A DNA stretch of 64,000 bases from JALENY01 sp036310185 (GTDB lineage: Bacteria > Bacillota > Clostridia > Lachnospirales > Lachnospiraceae): the NCBI GenBank assembly GCA_036310185.1, contig JAXJSH010000033.1, forward strand, positions 3,126-67,125, written 5' to 3'. The notes under the pieces were generated by a model. The model searched no databases. It saw only the letters and a program-made list of their open reading frames with translations, and had not been told where the DNA came from. This document shows positions 18,146-27,070 of the stretch, one piece after another. Position 1 is the stretch's first letter. Each line of letters begins with the position of its first letter. The position numbers were made by a program, and so were the translations under genes.

Positions 18146-19636
18146 ATGGAAATTTTATACAAAAGCACAAGAAGTAACAGTCAACCGGTAACCGCATCAC
18201 AGGCTATTTTGCAGGGGCTGTCCGAGGACGGAGGTCTTTTTGTTCCGACCGCCATTCCGAAGCTGGATGTGACCATTGAGCAGCTGATGGAAATGTCTTA
18301 TCAGGAAGTTGCATATGAAGTGATGTCCCGTTTCCTGACTGATTTTACAGAAGATGAATTAAAACACTGTATCAACAGTGCTTACGATGAAAAATTTGAT
18401 ACAAAAGCAATTGCACCGATCGCAGCAAAAAATGGTGAGTACTACCTGGAACTGTTCCACGGCGCAACCATCGCTTTTAAAGATATGGCACTGTCTATTC
18501 TGCCGCACCTTATGACAACTGCAGCGAAGAAAAACAATGCAAAAAATGATATCGTTATTCTGACTGCAACTTCCGGTGATACAGGAAAAGCTGCCATGGC
18601 CGGTTTTGCAGACGTACCGGGAACCAAAATTATCGTATTTTACCCGAAAAACGGTGTCAGCACCATCCAGGAACTTCAGATGGTGACCCAGAAGGGTGAG
18701 AATACATATGTAGTTGCCATCAACGGTAACTTCGATGATGCACAGAGCGCTGTAAAACGCATGTTTAACGACAAAGAACTGGAAAAAGAACTGGCAGATG
18801 CCGGATATCAGTTCTCCTCTGCAAACTCCATCAACATCGGACGTCTCGTTCCGCAGATTGCCTACTATGTATACGCATACGCCCAGATGTGCAAAATGGG
18901 TGAGATCAAACCGGGTGATGAGATTAACGTTGATGTGCCCACTGGAAACTTTGGCAACATTCTGGCTGCATTTTATGCGAAAAATATGGGTATGCCCATC
19001 GCAAAACTGATCTGTGCATCCAATGACAATAAAGTTCTGTATGACTTCTTCCGTACCGGAGAATACGATAGAAAACGTGATTTCATTTTAACCACATCTC
19101 CGTCTATGGATATTCTGATCTCCAGTAATCTGGAACGTCTGATTTATCGTATTGCAGGAAATGACGCAGACAGGAACAGTGCATTTATGGAATCTCTTGC
19201 AAAAGAAGGAAAATACGAAATTACAGACGATATGAAAGCCCAGCTGGCTGATTTCTACGGAAACTATGCAACAGAGCAGGAAGGCGCTGATAAGATCGCC
19301 AAAGTTTATAAAGAAACCGGTTATGTGATGGATACTCATACCGCTGTGGCTGCTGCTGTTTATGATAAATACGTTGCCGAGACAGGTGATAGTCGTAAAA
19401 CGGTGATCGCATCAACAGCAAGTCCCTATAAATTTGCAAGAAGCGTAATGAGTGCAATTGCTCCGGAATATGCAGAACTGGAAGATTTTGCATTGATCGA
19501 CAAACTGAGCGAACTTGCAAAAGTAGCAGAACCGAACGCGATCAAAGAAATCCGTAATGCGGAAATCCGTCACAATACCGTTGTGGATGTAGATAAGATG
19601 CAGGATGCAGTGAAAAATATTCTTGGAATTAAATAA
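18146..19636 (+). CDS. thrC: Threonine synthase
   Basis: 496 aa PLP enzyme turning O-phosphohomoserine into threonine; the length fits the long ThrC class with N-terminal Thr_synth_N domain. The PLP lysine is in ELFHGATIAFKDMAL (residues about 108-122) and the phosphate-binding Gly-rich turn in ATSGDTGKAAMAGF. A TATAAT at 18103-18108 is a likely -10 in the 84-bp gap upstream; the -35 is poor. It appears monocistronic, ending before a small hairpin. Confidence 0.93.
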   Translation: MEILYKSTRSNSQPVTASQAILQGLSEDGGLFVPTAIPKLDVTIEQLMEMSYQEVAYEVMSRFLTDFTEDELKHCINSAYDEKFDTKAIAPIAAKNGEYYLELFHGATIAFKDMALSILPHLMTTAAKKNNAKNDIVILTATSGDTGKAAMAGFADVPGTKIIVFYPKNGVSTIQELQMVTQKGENTYVVAINGNFDDAQSAVKRMFNDKELEKELADAGYQFSSANSINIGRLVPQIAYYVYAYAQMCKMGEIKPGDEINVDVPTGNFGNILAAFYAKNMGMPIAKLICASNDNKVLYDFFRTGEYDRKRDFILTTSPSMDILISSNLERLIYRIAGNDADRNSAFMESLAKEGKYEITDDMKAQLADFYGNYATEQEGADKIAKVYKETGYVMDTHTAVAAAVYDKYVAETGDSRKTVIASTASPYKFARSVMSAIAPEYAELEDFALIDKLSELAKVAEPNAIKEIRNAEIRHNTVVDVDKMQDAVKNILGIK

Positions 19637-19649
19637 GAAAACGAAAATG

Positions 19650-19671
19650 CGGGATACCCTTGGGTATCCCG
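19650..19671 (+). terminator. Hairpin after thrC (weak terminator)
   Basis: Perfect nine-bp stem CGGGATACC (19650-19658) with GGTATCCCG (19663-19671) and a four-base loop. There is no T-run on the plus strand, so termination strength is uncertain. Confidence 0.5.
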
Positions 19672-19785
19672 TAAAATGACTGTGCCGAAAAATCATTTTT
19701 CTCCTGCAGGACAGGACGCGGGATTAAATGCGCCGGAAATCTAAAAACATAAAAGGAAAAAGAAAACAGGATAGAAATATGGAAG

Positions 19786-19867
19786 GATACCAGGATTACG
19801 AGAGCATAGAATGCGGAGTAATCCGCAGGTATCAAGGGGTCAAAATACTTTTTGACCCCAACATCAT
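19786..19867 (+). repeat. Dispersed two-hairpin repeat, full-length copy A (82 bp)
   Basis: Starts GATACCAGGATTAC and ends TTTTGACCCCAACATCAT. It folds as two adjacent hairpins: GATACC and GGATTAC pair with GTAATCC and GGTATC, then GGGGTCAAAA pairs with TTTTGACCCC. Copy B at 24956-25037 has the same 82-bp length with only a few substitutions. It sits immediately upstream of the dgt RBS. Any reading frame through it is incidental. Confidence 0.85.
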
Positions 19868-19896
19868 GGAATTGCAGAGTCCGGGAGGTGAAGTGT

Positions 19897-21291
19897 ATGA
19901 AATGGGAAACTTTAATTTCATCTAAGCGGGTCGGAAGCTATCAGAAAAGCAGTCAGAAGAAAAGCACCGATCTGCGCAGTGAATTTGAAAAAGATTATCA
20001 CCGCATTATCGGAAGTGCGTCTTTTCGCCGGCTTCAGGATAAGACACAGGTGTTTCCGCTGGATAAAAGTGATTTTATCCGTACCAGACTGACCCATTCC
20101 CTGGAGGTATCTTCCATAGCCAAATCGCTGGGACAAAATATCGGCGCGTACATTCTGGAACATTATCCGGAGGATGGATTTGATTTTCAGACGAAAAGTG
20201 ATATCTGTGATATCCTGCAGTGCGCCGGGCTGATCCATGACATTGGGAATCCGCCCTTTGGCCATTTCGGGGAAGAGGCGATCCGGGACTGGTTCCGGAA
20301 AAATTTAAGGCAGCAGAAGGTGGGCGGTCAGCCCATTGAGGAGCTTTTGAGTCCCCAGCAGATGGCTGATTTCTATAATTTTGAAGGAAATGCCCAGGCT
20401 CTGCGTCTTGTGTCAAAACTTCATTTTCTGGTGAATGAAAAGGGAATGAATCTGACCTATGGCCTTTTGAATACGATTATAAAGTATCCCAACAGTTCCC
20501 TTGAGATTGATCCGAAGAGTGGAAATGTAAAAGATAAGAAAATGGGATATTTCTATTCGGAACAGGAGCTGTTTCATGATATTGCTGCCGCGACTGAGAC
20601 CGGCCGCAATCGCCACCCCCTGACTTTTATCCTTGAGGCGGCGGACGATATTGCCTATCGGACTGCGGATATTGAGGATGCGTTCAAAAAAGGCTGTATT
20701 TCATATGATGATCTGGTCAAAGAACTGAAGAAGACCGTAGATGGGTATCCGATTCAGGTGCTGGATCAGCAGTACGCGCGTGCAAAGGAATGGAAAATTA
20801 CCAATCCGGAGCAGTATGCAGTTCAGAACTGGCTGGTTCGTATGCAGGGGTATTTTATTTTCAGCGCTACAGAAGGGTTTACGTCTCATTATAAAGCAAT
20901 TATGCAGGGAAGCTATCCTTATGATCTTTTTCATCATACTCCCGGTGAAAAACTCATCACGGCGCTGGGCAGGATCGCACATGATTATGTATTTACTTCC
21001 ATGCCTATTCTGAAACTGGAGATTGCGGCAAATACCATTATTACTTATCTTTTGGACAAAATGGTGCCGGCGGTGCTGCAATATGATGAAGAAGAACCGA
21101 TGGGAATGATGGAAGGCAAGTATGTGCGTCTGATCTCGGAAAATTACCGGCAGATCTATCATACTTATGCAAAAGGCAAAAGCCGTGAAGAAAAAGTATA
21201 TCTTCGGCTTATGCTGGTTACGGATTATATCAGCGGTATGACAGACAGTTTTGCAAAAGACCTGTATCAGCAGTTAAATGGAATTGCCTGA
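19897..21291 (+). CDS. dgt: dGTPase-like HD phosphohydrolase
   Basis: 464 aa deoxyguanosine triphosphate triphosphohydrolase family protein, splitting dNTPs to nucleoside and tripolyphosphate. The metal-binding HD residues are in RLTHSLEVSSIAKSLG (first His) and GLIHDIGNPPFGHFGEEA (His-Asp), with DIAYRTADIEDAF further on. I start at ATG 19897 because GGAGGTGA (19883-19890) lies six bases upstream; the open frame upstream runs into the repeat. Expression may be influenced by the repeat that abuts the leader. Confidence 0.9.
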   Translation: MKWETLISSKRVGSYQKSSQKKSTDLRSEFEKDYHRIIGSASFRRLQDKTQVFPLDKSDFIRTRLTHSLEVSSIAKSLGQNIGAYILEHYPEDGFDFQTKSDICDILQCAGLIHDIGNPPFGHFGEEAIRDWFRKNLRQQKVGGQPIEELLSPQQMADFYNFEGNAQALRLVSKLHFLVNEKGMNLTYGLLNTIIKYPNSSLEIDPKSGNVKDKKMGYFYSEQELFHDIAAATETGRNRHPLTFILEAADDIAYRTADIEDAFKKGCISYDDLVKELKKTVDGYPIQVLDQQYARAKEWKITNPEQYAVQNWLVRMQGYFIFSATEGFTSHYKAIMQGSYPYDLFHHTPGEKLITALGRIAHDYVFTSMPILKLEIAANTIITYLLDKMVPAVLQYDEEEPMGMMEGKYVRLISENYRQIYHTYAKGKSREEKVYLRLMLVTDYISGMTDSFAKDLYQQLNGIA

Positions 21292-21312
21292 TTTATTTTA
21301 CGTGAGAAATTT

Positions 21313-21549
21313 ATGAGAAAAAAAGAATTGAAATATTTGGTAACTTTTTATACAACGGCAGGCGCCATGGCCATGGAAAAGGCGTGTAAAAGCCAACAGA
21401 TTCCCGGCCGGCTGATACCGGTTCCAAGGGAATTATGGGCCGGCTGCGGGATCGCCTGGTCGGCACCGCCGGAAGTCAGGCCCCAGATTGAAGAACTTAT
21501 GGAAAAACAAAAATTAGAGATAGAAGGAACCTATGAAATAGTTATATAG
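21313..21549 (+). CDS. DUF3343 (putative Se/S carrier-like) small protein
   Basis: 78 aa. The pattern LVTFYTTAGAMAMEKACKSQQIPGRLIPVPRELWAGCGIAW matches DUF3343, a ferredoxin-fold family described as possible selenium/sulfur carriers. Two cysteines are visible, Cys in EKACK and Cys in AGCGI. It starts 21 bp after dgt and may be co-transcribed. No selenium genes are visible around it, so the function is open. Confidence 0.65.
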   Translation: MRKKELKYLVTFYTTAGAMAMEKACKSQQIPGRLIPVPRELWAGCGIAWSAPPEVRPQIEELMEKQKLEIEGTYEIVI

Positions 21550-21849
21550 CGTCAGTATGGCCGTTAAATAAAGAGATAACAGGAAAGATCGTTTATGTGT
21601 TTTTATTTTCGGGTATTTTATTTAAATAAAAAATATGCCGAATGGAACAGACAGAATGTTGGCATTCACATTCTGCTTTTGGATGTGATGGTGGCTGGAC
21701 TGTTTATGCGGGGGATTCTGCATCTGCAGAAGATCTGTTGGCGATTGTCTGTGATGACAGAAGTTATTGTGCGGCTGCAAATTGGGAAGAACATATTTCA
21801 CGTAATGTAAGAGATGGAAATACAGGTGGAATTTTCCTCGCATTAGATG
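21550..21849. other. Intergenic stretch without a supported gene
   Basis: About 300 bp with short overlapping open frames only. One (21642-21881, 79 codons) looks mildly protein-like (WTVYAGDSASAEDLLAIVCDD) but has no RBS, runs through the promoter that follows, and matches nothing I know. It may be a gene remnant. Confidence 0.5.
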
Positions 21850-21879
21850 TTGAAAATGGCCATATAATATATTATAATT
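21850..21879 (+). promoter_or_regulatory. Promoter for a structured RNA
   Basis: TTGAAA (21850-21855), 18-bp spacer, TATAAT (21874-21879). No protein gene follows for nearly 400 bp; instead a structured GC-richer segment and a strong terminator do. Confidence 0.65.
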
Positions 21880-21885
21880 AAACCA

Positions 21886-22138
21886 GTCAAAAAGATATAT
21901 GTATGGCAGCCTGGGATGTGCGAGGCCCCCTTTATTTTGAACCTACATTTACGTTTATGGGATTCCTATATCGCTGTGTGGATGTCAGGCCTCCGTTTGC
22001 AGTGGAAGGCAGAAGCGACAGCTGCGGTTACCCACCTGGCTCCGGCTAGGCGTCAAAACTGGGGAACGGCATTTCGGGTCATACAAAAGAGAAAATCGGG
22101 ATGGAAGTACGAAAGTACGCTGTCCCGATTTCTTTTTT
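21886..22138 (+). ncRNA. 6S-like RNA candidate
   Basis: A non-coding transcription unit of about 250 nt with its own promoter and terminator. The segment 21905-22060 looks like 6S RNA: a 5' part CCTGGGATGTGCGAGGCC that can pair with a 3' part (CGAGGCC with GGCCTCCG at about 21988-21995; AGCC and TGGG at 21908-21914 with CCCA and GGCT at 22031-22040), and a TTTTGAACCTAC element followed by a GGGATTCC stretch, leaving a long rod with a central open region. 6S RNA mimics an open promoter and binds RNA polymerase. Identification is by memory of the shape and motifs, not by a covariance model. Confidence 0.5.
22093..22138 (+). terminator. Terminator of the 6S-like unit
   Basis: Stem AAATCGGGA (22093-22101) with TCCCGATTT (22123-22131), an inner GTAC-rich stem, then a run of T's. 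Confidence 0.85.
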
Positions 22139-22270
22139 GTGTGTCGGACCCGCAGATTTTCAAAGCCGGCGGATAAAGCTCCGAATACACAGAAGGAATC
22201 GGACTTATCCGGATTGTCTGAAAAGAAAAATATGATACTATAGCGATCCGTCGTTTCATATAATAAAAAT

Positions 22271-23371
22271 ATGGATATTAAAAGCTATATAATAGGCAAA
22301 ACGGTTGCGATAGCGATGGGCATTGCTGCCCTGTCGCAAATGACGAATGAAGAAGCCACCATCCGCGTGTTGTTAATGACAAGCGGTTATGGTGGCTATT
22401 ATCATGATACGGTAGACTATGTAGAGTTGGAAGATGGTACTTTTCAGGTGAATTCGATCACAAGAGCCAATGGGCATCCGGTTTATGAGGGGGAACTGGA
22501 AGTGATAGAAACAGATCAGGGATATCTCCTGATCAATGAATTGCCGGTGGAAGACTATCTGAAATATGTAGTGCCAAGCGAAATGCCGTCCGGTTATGAG
22601 ATGGAGGCCTTAAAAGCGCAGGCTGTCTGTGCAAGAACATATGCGTATCGTCAGATTCAGGAAAAGGCATTGGTTCAATTCTGTGCGGATGTGGACGATA
22701 GTGTGAACTTTCAGGTATATAACAATCAGGCAGCAGATGAACGGGCCAGTCAGGCGGTGCAGGAGACATCCGGTGAGATCATGACATATGAGGATGAGCC
22801 GATTATTGCTTATTTCTTTTCCACATCTTCGGGAGCCACCAGTACGGATGAGGTCTGGGAAGAGGAGACGGCGCCCTGTCTGAAAAGTGTGGTGTCCGAT
22901 TATGATTCGGATATGCCATGGTATCGATGGAATGTTTCTTTCACAAAAGAACAGGTCAATGCATGTCTGCAAAACCACGGATATGATATCGGTGATATAA
23001 AAGATATACAGGTGACCAGACGGAGTCAGGGCGGTGCCGCGGTGAGCTGTGATTTTATTGGAACAGAAGATACCGTGACCGTTGAAAATGAACTGAATAT
23101 ACGAAAGCTTTTATCGCCATACGGAATATCCATAGAGCGGCAGGACGGGTCTGTGGTTACGGATTTTAATCTGCTGCCAAGTGCATATTTTGAGAGTGAA
23201 CCTTATTATGATGAAAATGGAGAGGTGCAGGGATTTACTTTTGAGGGAGGCGGTTACGGACACGGTGTCGGCATGAGTCAGAACGGGGCAAACGGTATGG
23301 CAAAACAGGGGGCTGGATATCTGGAAATTTTAAATTATTATTTTGATGGATTTACCCTCGAAAAAAAGTGA
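22271..23371 (+). CDS. SpoIID/LytB-domain protein
   Basis: 366 aa, extracytoplasmic lytic-transglycosylase-like protein related to SpoIID, which strips peptide-free glycan during engulfment. A short hydrophobic N-terminus (about residues 7-22) is followed by the SpoIID domain: NELPVEDYLKYVVPSEMPSGYEMEALKAQAVCARTYAY (residues about 88-125) with the conserved catalytic Glu in PSEMP, YFFSTSSGATS, and the C-terminal GGGYGHGVGMSQNGANGMAKQG. It lacks an obvious RBS at ATG 22271. It could be SpoIID itself or a vegetative paralogue. Confidence 0.8.
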   Translation: MDIKSYIIGKTVAIAMGIAALSQMTNEEATIRVLLMTSGYGGYYHDTVDYVELEDGTFQVNSITRANGHPVYEGELEVIETDQGYLLINELPVEDYLKYVVPSEMPSGYEMEALKAQAVCARTYAYRQIQEKALVQFCADVDDSVNFQVYNNQAADERASQAVQETSGEIMTYEDEPIIAYFFSTSSGATSTDEVWEEETAPCLKSVVSDYDSDMPWYRWNVSFTKEQVNACLQNHGYDIGDIKDIQVTRRSQGGAAVSCDFIGTEDTVTVENELNIRKLLSPYGISIERQDGSVVTDFNLLPSAYFESEPYYDENGEVQGFTFEGGGYGHGVGMSQNGANGMAKQGAGYLEILNYYFDGFTLEKK

Positions 23372-23429
23372 AAACTTGATATATATTGATTTTTATGATA
23401 TTATTGTTAAATCTTCGAGGGAATAACGT

Positions 23430-24329
23430 ATGATTAAGAAAATCTGGAATTATATAATGAAGTTTGTTGGAAAAATAATGGATGACCATGTAGGTGCTTA
23501 TGCTGCGCAGAGCGCCTACTTTGTTGTGCTGTCAGCAATTCCGTTTTTACTGCTTTTGCTTACACTTGCCAGATATCTTCCCTTTTCCCAGCTTGATATT
23601 ACAGATGGTATTGTGAATGCAGCACCGGCCAGTCTTAAATCGATCATTCGACTGGTTATTACAGAAGTCTATACAAAATCCTTTTCTGTTGTTCCGGTAT
23701 CGGCGGTGATTGCTTTGTGGTCAGCAGGCAAGGGCTTTATGGCCCTGAGCAGCGGTCTCAATGTGATCTACAATGTAAGAGAGACGAGAAATTATCTTTA
23801 TATGCGTATCCGCGCTACGATTTATACATTATTTTTTATTGTGGCAATTGTGCTTACTTTGATTTTAATGGTTTTTGGCCGCAGTATCCGTGATCTTCTG
23901 GTTACTTACTGGCCTTTTATACGTGATATAACAGACTTTATTCTGCGGTTCAGCACGGTTATTACCATGTTTGTTCTGGCCGTGTTCTTTTTATGCTTTT
24001 ATGTTTTTCTTCCGAACCGAAGGATGAAACTGAAAGATCAGATTCCGGGAGCTCTTTTGACATCGGTGTCCTGGACGGCCTTTTCTTTTGGCTTTTCTCT
24101 TTACTTTGAACATTTTAAGGGGTTTGCCAATATGTACGGGAGTCTTGCCAGTATTCTGATGATTATGCTGTGGCTGTATATCTGTATGTATCTGTTTCTG
24201 ATCGGAGCTGAGGTAAATGTACAGCTGGAAGAAGATGATCCGAAAGAGCTGTTTGCAGTGGCCTGGGAAGAAGTGGATGATCTTCGGGAAGCTGCAATGA
24301 AGGAACGGGAAAACTTGACACGCAAGTGA
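23430..24329 (+). CDS. YihY/BrkB family inner-membrane protein
   Basis: 299 aa with about six membrane segments. The family opening MDDHVGAYAAQSAYFVVLSAIPFLLLLL (residues about 17-44) and WSAGKGFMALSSGLNVIYN are clear, as is the late FKGFANMYGSLASILMIMLWLYICMYLFLIGAEVN. The family was once called RNase BN in error; its real role is unknown, possibly transport. The phosphatase gene follows at 10 bp, so the two are probably one operon. Confidence 0.85.
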   Translation: MIKKIWNYIMKFVGKIMDDHVGAYAAQSAYFVVLSAIPFLLLLLTLARYLPFSQLDITDGIVNAAPASLKSIIRLVITEVYTKSFSVVPVSAVIALWSAGKGFMALSSGLNVIYNVRETRNYLYMRIRATIYTLFFIVAIVLTLILMVFGRSIRDLLVTYWPFIRDITDFILRFSTVITMFVLAVFFLCFYVFLPNRRMKLKDQIPGALLTSVSWTAFSFGFSLYFEHFKGFANMYGSLASILMIMLWLYICMYLFLIGAEVNVQLEEDDPKELFAVAWEEVDDLREAAMKERENLTRK

Positions 24330-24339
24330 GGATAAAATT

Positions 24340-24951
24340 ATGAAGTTATATATGATGCGTCATGGGGAGACGGATTGGAATGCACAGCTTCGTCTGCAGG
24401 GCTGTGCGGATGTCTCGTTAAATGAAAATGGAAGAAGACTGGCAAAAATTACAGGAGAGGCATTGAAAGATATCCGGTTTGATCAGGTTTTTTCCAGTCC
24501 ATTGTGCAGGGCGGTGGAAACGGCCAGACTGGTTCTGGGTGACCGGGATGTTCCGGTGGTAACCGATGCACGTATAAAAGAGATCAGTTTCGGCGAATGG
24601 GAAGGCAGGCGCTGCGGAGAAAAATTTGGTGAAATTCCGCAGGATATGCTGGATAACTTTTTCCATGCACCGGAAAAATATACGGCACCGTCAGGGGGAG
24701 AGAGTTTTGAGGAAATTCTTGCCCGCACAAAGGATTTTTATGATGAACTGGTTCAGAAACGGGAATACGAAAACTGCAATATTCTGATTGCTTCTCATGG
24801 AGCGGCGGTGCGTGCGCTTTTGCAGAATGTATATAGAGACGGCGATTACTGGCAGGGCGGTGTTCCGAAAAACTGCGCCATTACGATTGTCGAGATAAAA
24901 GACGGTAAGGTAGTATCGGTGGATCCGGACCGGATTTATTATAAAAAATAG
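24340..24951 (+). CDS. Histidine phosphatase family protein (phosphoglycerate-mutase-like)
   Basis: 203 aa. The catalytic RHGETDWN is at residues 8-15 and the second histidine in ASHGAAVRAL (about 148-157), with the acid residue in ISFGEWEGR. Members dephosphorylate small phosphorylated metabolites; some act on alpha-ribazole phosphate or as broad phosphatases. No cobalamin genes are adjacent, so a specific substrate cannot be named. Confidence 0.85.
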   Translation: MKLYMMRHGETDWNAQLRLQGCADVSLNENGRRLAKITGEALKDIRFDQVFSSPLCRAVETARLVLGDRDVPVVTDARIKEISFGEWEGRRCGEKFGEIPQDMLDNFFHAPEKYTAPSGGESFEEILARTKDFYDELVQKREYENCNILIASHGAAVRALLQNVYRDGDYWQGGVPKNCAITIVEIKDGKVVSVDPDRIYYKK

Positions 24952-24955
24952 TGAT

Positions 24956-25037
24956 GATACCAGGATTACGGGAGCATAAAATTCGAAGTAATCCGTAGGT
25001 ATCAAGGGGCCAAAATACCTTTTGACCCAAACATCAT
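24956..25037 (+). repeat. Dispersed two-hairpin repeat, full-length copy B (82 bp)
   Basis: Same length and layout as copy A (19786-19867), differing at roughly ten positions. Compensatory-looking changes keep the first hairpin; in the second hairpin GGGGCC faces GACCCA, which weakens it. It lies between the phosphatase and queA. Confidence 0.85.
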
Positions 25038-25124
25038 AATGATTAAAAACAGGAATTTTACATAGAAAAATTAGATGGACAGGGAATTTGAAAGTCCCCA
25101 TAAGAAAAAAGATAGGATAAGATT

Positions 25125-26150
25125 ATGAAAACAAGTGATTTTTATTATGATTTGCCACAGGAACTGATTGCACAGGATCCGCTGGAAGACCGTTCCTCTT
25201 CCAGACTGATGCATTTGAATCCGGTTAGCGGAGAAATCGAACATGATTCTTTTAAAAATATTAAAAAGTATCTCAGACCCGGTGATTGTCTTGTTATCAA
25301 TGATACAAAGGTAATTCCGGCCCGTTTGTACGGATCTAAGATCGGAACGGATGCCCAGATCGAATTGCTGCTTTTGAAGCGAAAAGAAAATGATATCTGG
25401 GAGACACTGGTAAAGCCGGGCAAAAAAGCAAAACCGGGCACCAGGATCAGCTTTGGTGACGGGCTTCTGGTAGGCGAAATCATGGATATTGTGGAGGAGG
25501 GAAACCGTCTGATCCAGTTCCACTACGATGGTATTTTTGAGGAGATACTGGATCAGCTGGGTGAGATGCCGCTTCCGCCGTATATTACCCATAAACTGCA
25601 GGACCGTAACCGCTATCAGACAGTCTATGCAAAACATGAGGGCTCCGCAGCGGCGCCGACGGCCGGTCTGCACTTTACGAAAGAACTGATGGAAGAGATA
25701 CAGGCTATGGGTGTAAAAATCGCTCATGTGACCCTTCATGTGGGGCTGGGGACTTTCCGCCCGGTTAAGGTAGATGATGTGACGCAGCATCACATGCACA
25801 GCGAGTTTTATGTGGTGGAAGAGGATCAGGCCAGGATTATTAATGATACAAAGGCAGCAGGACATCGCGTGATCTCAGTTGGAACGACCAGCTGCCGTAC
25901 ACTGGAGTCTGCAGCCGATGAAAATGGTATTTTGCAGGCGAAAAGCGGTTGGACTGAGATTTTCATTTATCCGGGATATCAGTTTAAGTGTATTGACGGA
26001 TTGATTACCAATTTCCATCTGCCGGAGTCAACACTTCTGATGCTGGTATCAGCACTGGCAGGAAAAGAAAATGTGATGAATGCCTATGAAGAAGCGGTGA
26101 AAGAGCGATACCGGTTCTTCTCCTTTGGCGACGCCATGGTCATATTGTAA
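25125..26150 (+). CDS. queA: tRNA preQ1(34) S-adenosylmethionine ribosyltransferase-isomerase
   Basis: 341 aa, the normal length. QueA moves the ribose of SAM onto preQ1 at the tRNA wobble position to give epoxyqueuosine. The N-terminal [23 protein letters not shown] and [12 protein letters not shown], and the later [15 protein letters not shown] and [22 protein letters not shown], are strong family signatures. No other queuosine gene is adjacent. Confidence 0.95.
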   Translation: MKTSDFYYDLPQELIAQDPLEDRSSSRLMHLNPVSGEIEHDSFKNIKKYLRPGDCLVINDTKVIPARLYGSKIGTDAQIELLLLKRKENDIWETLVKPGKKAKPGTRISFGDGLLVGEIMDIVEEGNRLIQFHYDGIFEEILDQLGEMPLPPYITHKLQDRNRYQTVYAKHEGSAAAPTAGLHFTKELMEEIQAMGVKIAHVTLHVGLGTFRPVKVDDVTQHHMHSEFYVVEEDQARIINDTKAAGHRVISVGTTSCRTLESAADENGILQAKSGWTEIFIYPGYQFKCIDGLITNFHLPESTLLMLVSALAGKENVMNAYEEAVKERYRFFSFGDAMVIL

Positions 26151-26192
26151 GAATAGTTTCTGTTAAATATCAGAGTTTCAGGAGAACGGATT

Positions 26193-26999
26193 ATGAGAAT
26201 AGCCCAGTTTCAGACCCGTGTTTGTGGGGATAAAAGAAAAAACATAGAAAATATTGAACTTTGTCTGGAAAAGATCCGACAGGAAAAGGTTGATCTGGCT
26301 GCGATCGGCGAGATGTTCAACTGTCCGTATGTGACAGAGAATTTCCCCAAATATGCAGAAAAAGAAGGCGGTGAGACATTCTGTGCTTTGCGTGATCTGG
26401 CAGCGAAATATCAGATCTACTTGTCCGCTGGTTCAGTTCCGGAAATAGATAACGATGGAAAGGTATACAATACAGCATATGTATTTGACCGTCAGGGCCA
26501 AATGATTGCAAAGCACCGGAAAATGCACCTTTTTGATATCGATATCAAAGGTGGACAGTATTTTAAAGAATCGGATACCTTAACTGCCGGTGATCAGGTA
26601 ACGGTGTTTGATACGGAGTTCGGTAAAATAGGTCTGTGCATCTGTTTCGATTTTCGTTTTCCGGAGCTGGCAAGACAGATGGTTGACAAAGGCGCAAAAG
26701 TTATATTAGTGCCGGCGGCTTTTAATATGACCACCGGACCGGCGCACTGGGAACTGATGCATCGGAGCCGCGCGCTGGACAACCAGTGTTATGTGGCTGC
26801 GACTTCACCGGCCAGAGATACTTCTGCAAGCTATGTTGCCTGGGGGCATTCCATGCTTGTATCGCCCTGGGGCGATGTCATTCAGGAAATGGATGAAAAA
26901 GAAGGATATATGATCAATGAAGTGAATCTGACAGATATAGAGAGTGTCCGGGCGCAGCTTCCTCTCTTAAGTGCCCGGAAAATAGAATTTTATAAATAA
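26193..26999 (+). CDS. Carbon-nitrogen hydrolase (Nit2/omega-amidase type)
   Basis: 268 aa nitrilase-superfamily enzyme. The catalytic triad is visible: Glu40 (IGEMFNCPY), Lys in HRKMHLFDID (about residue 110) and Cys in GLCICFDFRFPEL (about residue 152). The block HLFDIDIKGG and its length fit the Nit2/omega-amidase branch, which hydrolyses alpha-ketoglutaramate and similar amides. The substrate assignment is by family only. Confidence 0.83.
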   Translation: MRIAQFQTRVCGDKRKNIENIELCLEKIRQEKVDLAAIGEMFNCPYVTENFPKYAEKEGGETFCALRDLAAKYQIYLSAGSVPEIDNDGKVYNTAYVFDRQGQMIAKHRKMHLFDIDIKGGQYFKESDTLTAGDQVTVFDTEFGKIGLCICFDFRFPELARQMVDKGAKVILVPAAFNMTTGPAHWELMHRSRALDNQCYVAATSPARDTSASYVAWGHSMLVSPWGDVIQEMDEKEGYMINEVNLTDIESVRAQLPLLSARKIEFYK

Positions 27000-27009
27000 A
27001 AGAAATAGA

Positions 27010-27064
27010 AACCCTGTTTATGTGGTTTGGCATGTTTCATGTGCTTATCATAAACAGGGTTTTT
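27010..27064. terminator. Bidirectional terminator between convergent genes
   Basis: A 13-bp stem, AACCCTGTTTATG (27010-27022) with CATAAACAGGGTT (27049-27061), T-rich on the plus side and A-rich on the left flank, so it can serve the nitrilase gene (plus) and aroA (minus). Confidence 0.8.
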
Positions 27065-27070
27065 GCTGTT

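Noticed and set aside
19728..19925. Open frame of 65 codons upstream of dgt
   Set aside because: It runs straight through the 82-bp repeat, has no homologue I recognise and overlaps the dgt start; its sequence is explained by the repeat.
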